Below, in pieces: positions 55,965-64,000 of a stretch of DNA of 64,000 nucleotides. Each line of letters opens with the position of its first letter. The stretch's first letter is position 1. Source of the DNA: Hansfordia pulvinata (taxonomy: Eukaryota > Ascomycota > Sordariomycetes > Xylariales). The notes under the pieces were generated by a model. That model made no database searches and was not told where the DNA came from. It saw only the letters and a program-made list of their open reading frames with translations. Location of the stretch: NCBI GenBank assembly GCA_006538405.1, contig BJKQ01000002.1, positions 2,790,001 through 2,854,000 of the forward strand, written 5' to 3'. Position numbers and translations under genes: made by a program.

Positions 55965-57253
55965 ATGGCCGCCCGCACCCTCGAGGCTCGCTTTGAGAGC
56001 ATGACGGTTAACGACGAGAACGACCCCGGCGAGGTGTCCCGCACCTACACAAAGGCCAAGGCCGTCGCCACGACGACATCATCATCCCAGATCAACCCCA
56101 GCTCCAGCAGGCCCAACCTCATCAAGGTCGCCCTGCAGTCCCAGGACGCCAACTCGGGCTCCGCCGCCGCCGGGCTGCCCGCACACCAGGCCGCCCGCAA
56201 GGGCTCCCAGCCGCCGTCGCCCACCCGCAAGCCCCTGCCCACCAAGTCGGCCCGCTCCTCGGACGACGCCGCCGCCGTCGAGAAGGAGGAGCGCAAGGCG
56301 CTGGCCCTGATCGAGCAGCCGTCGCTGCCCAAGAAGTTCCACCTCGGCATGTTCGAGATCGGCCGGCCGCTGGGCAAGGGCAAGTTCGGGCGCGTGTACC
56401 TGGCGCGCGAGCGCACCAACGGCTTCATCTGCGCCCTCAAGGTGCTGCACAAGAGCGAGCTGCAGGTCGGCAACGTCGAGAAGCAGGTCCGCCGCGAGAT
56501 TGAGATCCAGAGCAACCTGCGCCACCCCAACATCCTGCAGCTGTTCGGCCACTTCCACGACTCGAAGCGCGTCTTCCTCATCCTCGAGTTCGCCGGCAAG
56601 GGCGAGCTGTACAAGCACCTGTGCAAGGAGGAGCGCTTCGCCGAGTGGAAGGCCTCGCAGTTCATCGCCCAGATGGCCAGCGCCCTGCGCTACCTGCACC
56701 GCAAGCACGTCATCCACCGCGACATCAAGCCCGAGAACATCCTCATGGGCATCCACGGCGAGATCAAGATCTCCGACTTTGGCTGGAGCGTCCACGCCCC
56801 CAACAGCCGCCGCCAGACCATGTGCGGCACCCTCGACTACCTGCCCCCGGAGATGGTCAAGGGCGGCGGCTCCCAGAACTTCTACAACGAGAAGGTCGAC
56901 CTGTGGAGCCTCGGCGTCCTCACCTACGAGTTCCTCGTCGGCAAGGCCCCCTTCGAGGACACCCCCGTCATGACCCAGCGCCGCATCGCCAAGGCCGACA
57001 TGAAGATCCCTTCGTTTGTCAGCCCGGAGGCGAGGGATCTGATTCAAAGAGTGAGTATCCATCTCTCTTCTCCCCTATGCGTCCCGGTCCTCTTCGAAAA
57101 AAACCCCCCGCTGACCCATCTGCCTCCTCCCTCCAGTTACTCGTCCTCGACCCCGAGAAGAGAATATCCCTCGAAGACGTCCAACAACACCCCTGGATCG
57201 TCAAGCACTGCGTCAAGGGCGAGCGAGCCGCAGGCCGCGAGAGAGCGTCGTGA
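55965..57253 (+). CDS. IPL1: Aurora-family serine/threonine kinase (Ipl1/Ark1)
   Basis: Catalytic subunit of the chromosomal passenger complex, correcting kinetochore-microtubule attachment and controlling cytokinesis. Exons 55965-57050 and 57137-57253; intron 57051-57136 (GTGAGT...CTCCAG); 400 residues. Disordered N-terminus (1-125), then kinase domain: glycine loop [17 protein letters not shown] (about residue 132), VAIK-equivalent [22 protein letters not shown] (about 251), [20 protein letters not shown] with the Aurora T-loop [16 protein letters not shown], then [19 protein letters not shown]. Exon 2 completes the C-lobe with [20 protein letters not shown]. The DFGWSVHAP and T-loop sequences identify Aurora and not Polo or other kinases. 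Filamentous ascomycetes usually have one Aurora. The activating Thr lies in RRQT. The frame would stay open through part of the intron, so the splice site matters for the C-terminus. No breaks. Confidence 0.97.
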
Positions 57254-57990
57254 TCGCGGCACGCCCCCCTGATGGCCTGTATTATTTCCCCATGCTTTCT
57301 GCTTTTTAGTATCTGGCGTTCTCTCTGGCCAGAGGAGTTCTTCGGCGTTGGTCTCTCTAATCGGTGAACGGCGTTTACCTTTCTTTTTTTTTTTTCCCTT
57401 CTTCTCACTCACATCATGGCCAAGGCGAACGAGGTTTTTTATTTCCACATTTTCTCTCGAGTTTACGAGACAGGCATCTGCATAACTGGAGCCGGGTAGA
57501 ACCAGAGACATGAGGCAAGGTTTTGGCATGGCCGCTTCGCTTTTCTACTCTGATAATGACGGCGCTTGCTTAGTTCTTTATCTTTGCTGAACCCCATTCC
57601 TCCAAAGATGAACAATCAAGTACTTTTACAAGCCCGAGACAATCCCACACGCATCAGCTCGAGAGCGTGCTCCTATTGTTCTTTGCCGAATAGTGCGGGT
57701 CTTGCATGCCACGCCTTCTTCGACGCCTGGACTCCTGCCAGATGCTGTATGCGAGATTCCGTGTGCACTCGCCGGTGCGCTCTCTACAGTGGCCACATGT
57801 CGTATTATATAGGTACATATATGTACACGTATCCAAACCCCCTTGGATCCAAGGCGGCGCGACGCAGGTCATAGCGACCTGCCTAGGCAACCGATTCGAA
57901 AGGGGGACCAGTCGTAGAGGTGAGGAGAAGGATGAGGGGAGAGGATGCCCGTGGAGGCCCAGGCAAGGAGCTGCCGCCGCTGCAGGGTCC
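57254..57990. other. Convergent intergenic region Aurora kinase / ATP23
   Basis: About 740 bp with T-rich stretches (near 57382-57397), consistent with 3' UTRs and poly(A) sites of both genes. No gene recognised. Confidence 0.55.
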
Positions 57991-58869
57991 TCACCTGTAG
58001 ACCTCGTCAAAGGGCCTGGTGTCGGAGAAGCACGAGTCCCAGACCTGGTTAACGGCCTGGGCGGCCTGGTCGCGGTCGCGGCAGCGGGGGCGGGCGAGGA
58101 CGGACTCGGTGGCGCGGCGGCGGACGCAGTCCTGGAACTGCTGGGTCAGGGTCCAGTTGCCGCGGGTCATGCTCTCGCGGGACCAGCGGCACTCGCCGCT
58201 CAGCATGGAGGCGCGGATCTCGGTGCAGGCGGCGTGGCGCAGGCCGCGGTCGCCGGCCCAGTCGACGCGCCAGCGCAGGTGGTCCCAGGCGTGGACCATC
58301 TCGTGGGACAGGGTGTCCTCGAGGTGGGAGCGGTCGCGCAGCTCGTTGGCGCACAGCAGGATGCCGTGGCCCGGGCTGAAGCCGCCGGACTGGCGGTGGA
58401 CGGCGCCGTCCTCGGTCAGGCGGGCGGGGCACCGGGCGCAGACGACGTTGTGGGGGCCCAGGTCGCCGTTGAGGTCGGCGACGCGGTCGCGCAGGAAGCG
58501 CACCGTCGGGCTGTAGGCCAGGGACCAGTCGCGGAACTGCTCGCAGCGGCGGCAGTCGGCCTCGGCGTTCTCGCGCGCGCGCCACTCGCGGTAGTGGAAG
58601 GCGCCCTCGGCGTTGACCCGGCCCGTCAGGATGTGGAAGTAGTTGACCCACCACGCTGTGCGCGGGTCGAAGCCCGTCCGCGCGGGGTCGTTCTTGACCA
58701 CCGGCGGCAGGTCGGCGGGCACCGCTCGCGTGGCTGGAGCCGGCGGCGATGATGATGATGATGCTGATGACGGTGCGGGTGCGGCTGCGGGGGCTGTTGT
58801 GGAGGTGGGCGTGGGTGTGGGAGTCGGGCTGGGCGCGGCGGCCGCGTCGCCGGGGCCTGTCGGCGGCGC
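57991..58869 (-). CDS. ATP23: Mitochondrial inner membrane protease ATP23
   Basis: Intermembrane-space metalloprotease that processes the Atp6 precursor and assists F1Fo-ATP synthase assembly. Single exon of 292 residues from [12 protein letters not shown]; the frame is open upstream to 59181 but the extension lacks features. The N-terminal 60 residues are Ala/Pro/Ser/Thr-rich low complexity. The conserved part has [20 protein letters not shown], two CxxC-type pairs (CRRC; CARC) and [20 protein letters not shown], with the zinc-protease motif HEMVH at about 189-193 followed by [11 protein letters not shown], then [15 protein letters not shown] and C-terminal conserved Cys residues ([19 protein letters not shown]), ending FDEVYR. 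All match the family, whose many Cys form disulphides through Mia40. Divergent from PRO1. Confidence 0.95.
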   Translation of the reverse strand, partial: APPTGPGDAAAAPSPTPTPTPTSTTAPAAAPAPSSASSSSSPPAPATRAVPADLPPVVKNDPARTGFDPRTAWWVNYFHILTGRVNAEGAFHYREWRARENAEADCRRCEQFRDWSLAYSPTVRFLRDRVADLNGDLGPHNVVCARCPARLTEDGAVHRQSGGFSPGHGILLCANELRDRSHLEDTLSHEMVHAWDHLRWRVDWAGDRGLRHAACTEIRASMLSGECRWSRESMTRGNWTLTQQFQDCVRRRATESVLARPRCRDRDQAAQAVNQVWDSCFSDTRPFDEVYR

Positions 58870-60069
58870 CATGGTTTGTGAGAAGCTGGATTGGGGGGGG
58901 GATTTGTTCAGGTAGGTCGGTGTTTCTCGGGATAGGGAGACGCCAATTGCGGAGTTCGGGGCTGTCGGCCAGCGAGGTAAGGGGGGGTGGCGTGAGGGTC
59001 GAGTTGCAATGAAGTTGTCCAAGTAGATAGGGACATTCGAGGTCGCCAAAACGTGATCGCGGACCTTATCACAGCCTCGAGACGGAACGACGGGTCGATA
59101 AAGTCGCGTCGGGTGGTTAGAAGAGCGTACTGCAAGTGGCAGGCGGTCAAACGCGAGGTGACTGCGGGATGTACCTCGCACCCGACCAGCACCCGCGAAG
59201 GGTACCTACCGCCCGCAAGGGCCCTGTAGAAGCAGCCGATGGCAGCCCCAGAGCCACTAAAACTAACAGGTACCTCAGACCACAGCACTCGATGCCCTCC
59301 AGGACGATCCAATCCCGCCCGGGCTGCGAGTCCTCGCACGACCCAAAGCCCCGCTGAGTCACTGGCCGACGGCGACCGGGCGGCGCTGCCGGCAGCGGCC
59401 TGCGAGTCGGGCCTGCAACTCCGTGCCTGCCCGTCACCAGTGGCCGCTCACCATCTTGTTCAACCTCACTCGCCCACCCAAGGTACTCGTACCCGATCCT
59501 CGAAAAGCTCGGACCCCTGCCGGCCCGGATCTGCCACATCTTCCAATACGAGTACTCGTGCTTGGCACCTCTCCGCATGCACTCATCCGCAGCTTGACAA
59601 GGCTCCGACTTGGGCGCGCCCTTCCACGCCCAGACCCCGGCGGGCAGCCCCAGCATCCATTAACATTAGACGGCTGGCGCCTTCAGGATCGGCTCTGACA
59701 AGCACGGCCGGCCAGGCGTGCCAGGGTTGTCGAGGGTCCCAAACACACAGGACACCGCCCAAACGGTCCGGCATCGGCGTCTGCCCAATCGGACGCCGTC
59801 CCCACGCCACGATCGTGCCTCTTCAGGCGTCAATCCTGCCGCTCGGTGGGGTCTCCCCTGCACACTACCGCGTAACCACACGCCTACGACGCCCGGCTCT
59901 GCCACTGACTGCCCTTGGACCACGACCTGCCCTGCCCGAGCAGCGACAGCAACCGCCCCGACTCTGCCACTTGGCGCGCCTCGCCAACACGAGCTCCGGC
60001 CCTCCCCCGCCGGCGGATTGGACTGGATTCATCGAGGGCCTACGAAACCCCCGTCTCTGCCCGCTCATC
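58870..60069. other. Divergent promoter ATP23 / PRO1
   Basis: 1.2 kb. A long plus-strand open frame (59239-60165) has no domain and a random-looking Pro/Thr/Arg composition; it is not annotated. Contains copy 4 of the ACGAGTACTCGT palindrome. Confidence 0.55.
59548..59559. repeat. Perfect 12-bp palindrome ACGAGTACTCGT (copy 4)
   Basis: Same sequence as at 10102, 24411 and 30630; intergenic, about 510 bp upstream of the proposed PRO1 start. Confidence 0.9.
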
Positions 60070-62100
60070 ATGACTGGCACGGGCCCTGGCATCGACTCCG
60101 CCGTTTCGGCCCCCGGCCCCGTCTCCGGCCTGGCCACGCCGCAACGTACGTCTGTTATTTATTAGGCACTCTGTGCTGTTTGGCGCTGTTGCGTCTGGTC
60201 TACCCTCTGCTTGTTTTTCCCCTGGTCTTGAGCTGTTTGGTTGCGCTGTGTGGGTGCCTCTTGAGAGATTTTACACCCGCTTGGCTGCCGTTCACGTGTT
60301 TTTTCCTTGCCCAAGAGTGGCGACAGATGGGGCTCGATTACTGGAGCTTGGCCAAGCTACCCCAGTCGCACTGCTATTAAGCACGCATCGTGTCTCTTTC
60401 CACCTCGCGACCGCCGGCTGACTTGCGCCCCTGGGGGCCATTGTATCTGCAGATATGAAGGGTCCCAAGCCTCTGATTGTCGTGATCAAACTCGGTAAGT
60501 TCGAGCTTCGCCCGCAGCGCAACCCCGCGGCCTCGCCCTTGGAGAGGGGTGGGGCAGGGGTCGCCAGTCTTGCCCCAGACCCAGCCTGATCTCATCTCAC
60601 TTGGGCTGGGCGCTCCGGACTGCCACGGGCTGGCTGCTTCGGGTTATGACGGTCAACTGACTTACACACCCCGACCAGGCACCAGCTCCATCGTCGACGA
60701 AAAGACGCATGAGCCCTTGCTGTCCATCCTGACCCTCATTGTCGAGACGGCCGTCAAGCTGCACCAGGATGGCCACAAGGTCGTCATTGTCTCGTCGGGC
60801 GCCATTGGCGTAGGTCTGAGGCGCATGGACGTAGACAAGCGTCCCAAACACCTGTCAAAGTTGCAGGCCCTTGCTGCCATTGGCCAATGCAGACTCATGA
60901 GTCTCTGGGACAGCCTGTTCGGCCACCTGCGCCAGCCGATCGCCCAGGTCTTGCTAACACGCAACGATATCGCCGACGTGGGTGCCCTCTTCGAATAGCG
61001 GTCCCGGAGGGGCCGTCTGGGACATTGTGCTGACCAGCCTCCCAGCGCTCGAGATATCTGAATGCCCAGAATACGCTCCATGAGCTGCTCGACATGGGTG
61101 TCATTCCCATTGTGAACGAGAACGACACCCTCGCCGTCGCCGAGATCAAGTTTGGCGACAACGACACCCTGTCGGCCATCACGGCGGCCATGGTGCATGC
61201 CGACTTCTTATTTCTCATGACCGACGTCGACTGTCTGTACGACAAAAACCCCAGAGCTCACCCTGACGCTAAGCCTATAGAGGTGATTGAAGATATCGGC
61301 GGTATCCAAGCAGATGGTCAGTCCTCCCGGCCCTCTTTCCACGGCGCTCCGGAACCGCTGACCCCCATGCTGCAGTCTCGAGTGCCGGCTCGTCCTTGGG
61401 GACTGGCGGCATGAGCACGAAGATCGTCGCAGCCCGGCTGGCCACGTCGGCTGGCGTCACGACGGTCATCACCAAATCGTCAAAACCAGGAAATGTCCTC
61501 CAGATTGTGCGGTACTTGCAAGCCACTAGGGCGGCCGCTGCATCTCCCAATCTTGAAGGCTCCGGCGAGGAATCGCTGTCAAAGTCCACAGCGTCCCTGG
61601 CTCTTGATGCTATAGAACAGCCGCCGCTGCACACTCGTTTTCTGCCCTACGACCACCCAGTCCGCGATCGGAACTTCTGGCTTCTGCATGGCCTGGCCCC
61701 TCACGGCACCATCTACGTGGACCAGGGCGCCCATCAGGCCCTGGCTGACAAAGCTGGTCTGTTACCTGTCGGCGTTCTTGATGTCGAGGGCAGCTTTGGA
61801 CAGCAGGAAGCTGTACGCATTGTCGTTGTGGAACGAAGGACGGAACCAGGGCCAGACGGGCGGATGTGGGAGGGAACTCCGGTCGAGGTCGGGCGCGCCC
61901 TCGTCAACTACGCCGCCCCCGAGATCATTCGGATAAAAGGCATACAGAGCAGTGAGATCGGCAACCTGCTGGGATACGCCGACACGCAATATGTCGCCCA
62001 CCGCGAAAACATCAGTCTGTTCCTTCGCGAGAGCCGTCCAGTCACCCCAACCTTGGAGGTGGCCAGCGCTGCCGCCGTCGGGTCTCCAGCGCACCCGTAG
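60070..62100 (+). CDS. PRO1: Glutamate 5-kinase (gamma-glutamyl kinase)
   Basis: First enzyme of proline biosynthesis: ATP-dependent phosphorylation of glutamate, normally feedback-inhibited by proline. Exons 60070-60145, 60453-60494, 60679-60977, 61046-61316 and 61376-62100; introns of 307, 184, 68 and 59 bp, donors GTACGT, GTAAGT, GTGGGT, GTCAGT; 470 residues. The amino-acid kinase domain starts [20 protein letters not shown] and contains [28 protein letters not shown] joined to [27 protein letters not shown] and FGDNDTLSA. Later come [13 protein letters not shown] and [22 protein letters not shown]-terminal PUA domain (about 365-455) includes [20 protein letters not shown]. The first exon ([10 protein letters not shown], in-phase splice giving HMKGPK) is plausible but optional: translation could instead start at the ATG at 60455. 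Exons 2-5 are well supported by family conservation across every junction. Confidence 0.93.
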
Positions 62101-63849
62101 GTAGGTATGCCGGGATCGGTAATGATGGGCCCGGGCTTGGGTGGCAAGGCCCCGGCGTTCAAAAGGAGCAGGTTCACCTCAGCGTTCGGGCGGTTGCCAG
62201 CTGAGAGGCGTATATAGACAGTGAGCTGACTTGGATTACAAACCTGTTTTCACAAGTCATGTGATAGCCCGCGATTTACGTAGCATCGCAAGTGGTCATT
62301 GGCATGGGATGGGGCTCGGTGCAAGCCATCACATGCCCCTCCCCGCTTCCGCTCGTGTGTGCGACTCGACCCATGGTGCTATCTGAGGCTCTCACAGAAG
62401 TGGGCAGTGGCCGGTCCGATTTCCCAGTATTGTGTAACGGTAGTAGGCCCTGGAAGCTCGACAACCACTGGGGGAATCCGCGCAGCATGATAGCTCAGCA
62501 TGGTGCAGGGAGATTTCACGCCACGTTTCGCTTTCCCGTCATCTTCGGCATCTTTGATAAGACCATCACGACATCCGACAGCTGTCCAACCCACGGCGGT
62601 ATGCCACACGCCAGCTTACAGGGCTTGCCCCATCTTCTCTTCCATGACCTGGCACGGTCCATGGAATCAAGACCAGCAGCTCACAACGGAAGCGGACTGC
62701 AGTTCCGGCCCACATTGCAGGCGTTCGGACGTCAAACATTGGATGGGAGCCATTGATCGAACCCGACATCTTGCACGAACGAACAGTGCACAAGTTTGCC
62801 GGTTGCACCAGACAGATTTAATGTATGGAAGGTGGAACGCGAAGTCGCCCTTGAGATCAGTCAGGTCATACCTCAGATAGGTATAGGTAGACACTGCTGC
62901 CAGTGTCGGACGCCTGCGACGGATTCCATCACCTGGCGAGTCCAATCTTGCCAATGTTCTGCAGAAGGCGCGACTGGCGACAACAGGCATGGAAGTACCT
63001 TAGGTAGGTATGTTCTCTTCTGCATCGTCTTTGCCAAAGTCCGTCCGCTCATCACCTCACGACTTTGTCCCCTTCGTACGTGAACCCTCCATTTTCGCCA
63101 ACGATACCACACACCCCTGTGACTTCGACCTGCATACTTTCCCGGGGTGGCTAACCGACCTGCAGATCCGACATGAGATGCTGGGCCTCTCTCGTGCCAC
63201 CGCAACATCAGATATAATGGACTGTCGCCACGGGACCAATCAGCGCCGGGGCCTTTGTCGTGGTTGATCAGAGTCTTCTGCGGGCCAGCTCGGCATGCGG
63301 GTGCCCGTGAGGCTGCCATCACCCCTGCCCATACCCCCCAAGGCTCACCTTGGATGGCTTCTCTGTCGGCAAGCTGCATGTTTGTCGGGTCTTCTCAGAT
63401 TACCGACGCATCACTCCAGTCCCATCGCACATGGTGACGATGGGGATCCCTGTTTGTTTCCCCATCGCGCGCCACCTAACACAGACAGAGCTTCGGCTGA
63501 TGGCCGGCGCGTCAACAGTCGCAACCAGCCTGCAGACGGTCGCTCGCGTGCGAGCAATCCCTCCCTGACCTGCAGCATGATTTGCCAAGCTGTGGAATGT
63601 ACAACTCCCGAGCAGTGGTCCGCGACCTGCGCACAAATTGAAACCCTTGATTCTCATAAGATGGGCGAGTTTCCCCTTTTTCAAAGCTGTGGTAGCACCC
63701 TGCAACCTCGGCCGACTTCTGAAGCCTAAGCACAGCTAAGAACCAACTCAGTCACCAATACAACACGGACGTGAATTGGCTCGTGGCAAGCCTACGCGGC
63801 TTGAGGAAGCTTCTCTTATTGAGCAAAAGAGAAGGGGTCATACGTGCCC
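62101..63849. other. Intergenic region, no gene recognised
   Basis: 1.75 kb between PRO1 and the gene at the right edge. Short frames on both strands (e.g. 62292-62756 plus) have no domain or codon bias. A few TACCTTAGGTAGGTA words near 62995-63010. Confidence 0.5.
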
Positions 63850-64000
63850 ATGGCACACTTCGGCGACCAGCAACCATACTTCTACTGGCCTCCAGTGATA
63901 TCATCTTCGCCGGCCCCGGTCTCCCACACAATACAACAGCAGCAACAGCAGCAGCAAACATGGAATAGGCGGCGGCTCAACATCAGGCCTCCAGACAATC
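63850..64000 (+). CDS. Partial gene at the right edge (5' end only), unknown product
   Basis: ATG at 63850 (context GCCCATGGCA) opens a frame that runs without a stop to the end of the window: MAHFGDQQPYFYWPPVISSS, a short Pro/Val stretch, then a Q8 run encoded by CAG/CAA repeats, then TWNRRRLNIRPP. Aromatic/Pro-rich and Gln-rich starts of this kind are common in fungal regulators and RNA-binding proteins, but no domain is visible in the 50 residues present. An upstream start or an intron in the missing part is possible. Confidence 0.5.
   Translation, partial: MAHFGDQQPYFYWPPVISSSPAPVSHTIQQQQQQQQTWNRRRLNIRPPDN

Noticed and set aside
56082..57062. 326-codon minus-strand frame inside the Aurora kinase gene
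   Set aside because: Antisense shadow of kinase exon 1, Leu/Val/Ala/Gly/Asp-rich without motifs.
57706..58752. 348-codon plus-strand frame over ATP23
   Set aside because: Antisense to a protease gene with intact HEMVH motif and conserved cysteines; Gly/Ala/Val-rich composition.
59239..60165. 308-codon plus-strand frame upstream of PRO1
   Set aside because: Pro/Thr/Arg/Ser-rich with no domain and crosses the proposed PRO1 exon 1 and its donor site; probably promoter DNA.

Overview
The window looks like chromosomal DNA of a filamentous ascomycete (Pezizomycotina, probably Sordariomycetes). Genes are GC-rich at third codon positions. Introns are short (about 52-135 bp, with a few longer) and have GTRNGT-type donors and CTRAY-type branch points. 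Gene content is eukaryotic throughout: splicing factors, a mitochondrial TIM subunit, an Aurora kinase and a fungal Zn2Cys6 regulator. Intergenic DNA is rich in TACCTA/TAGGTA and TACGAGTA/TACTCGTA words. No prokaryotic, viral, CRISPR or recognisable transposon sequence was seen. The species is not identifiable from what I can see.

Layout, left to right. 1-16.7 kb is gene-rich: a secreted or membrane-anchored orphan (minus), DPM2 (minus, with a start-codon-only first exon), the spliceosome factor CWC22 (plus), an 8-9 TM membrane protein (minus), the tRNA-dihydrouridine synthase DUS1 (minus) and a Bni4-like septation/chitin scaffold (minus). 16.7-32.3 kb is a gene-poor block of about 15.6 kb, full of short motifs, microsatellites and long G/C homopolymers, ending at a tRNA-Gly(TCC). 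32.9-40.4 kb holds a Zn2Cys6 regulator (minus) divergent from an NAD(P)-binding reductase-like gene (plus), a small possibly broken membrane protein (plus), and a short conserved orphan ending in a GRHTDQYLFGG-containing tail (minus). 40.4-44.8 kb is again gene-poor. 44.9-62.1 kb is gene-dense: the AAA-bromodomain chromatin ATPase YTA7 (plus), an NFKBIL1-like J-motif protein (minus) divergent from an NSRP1-like splicing regulator (plus), TIM13 (minus) divergent from Aurora kinase IPL1 (plus), and the mitochondrial protease ATP23 (minus) divergent from glutamate 5-kinase PRO1 (plus). A gene running off the right edge starts at 63850.

These are mostly housekeeping genes, not a pathway cluster. 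Several relate to pre-mRNA splicing (CWC22, NSRP1-like, possibly the NFKBIL1-like gene) and two to mitochondrial biogenesis (TIM13, ATP23), but the sequence gives no sign of an operon-like unit.

The strongest unexpected signal is technical. At least six genes are broken by frameshifts that are all cured by adding one base, and at every firmly placed site that base extends a G or C run. This points to under-called homopolymers in the assembly, not to six pseudogenes. Affected genes are annotated as full-length with the break position given. I found no convincing new biological system. The most interesting biological leads are the recurrent 12-bp palindrome ACGAGTACTCGT, the start-codon-only exons, and the small membrane protein with an in-frame TGA.
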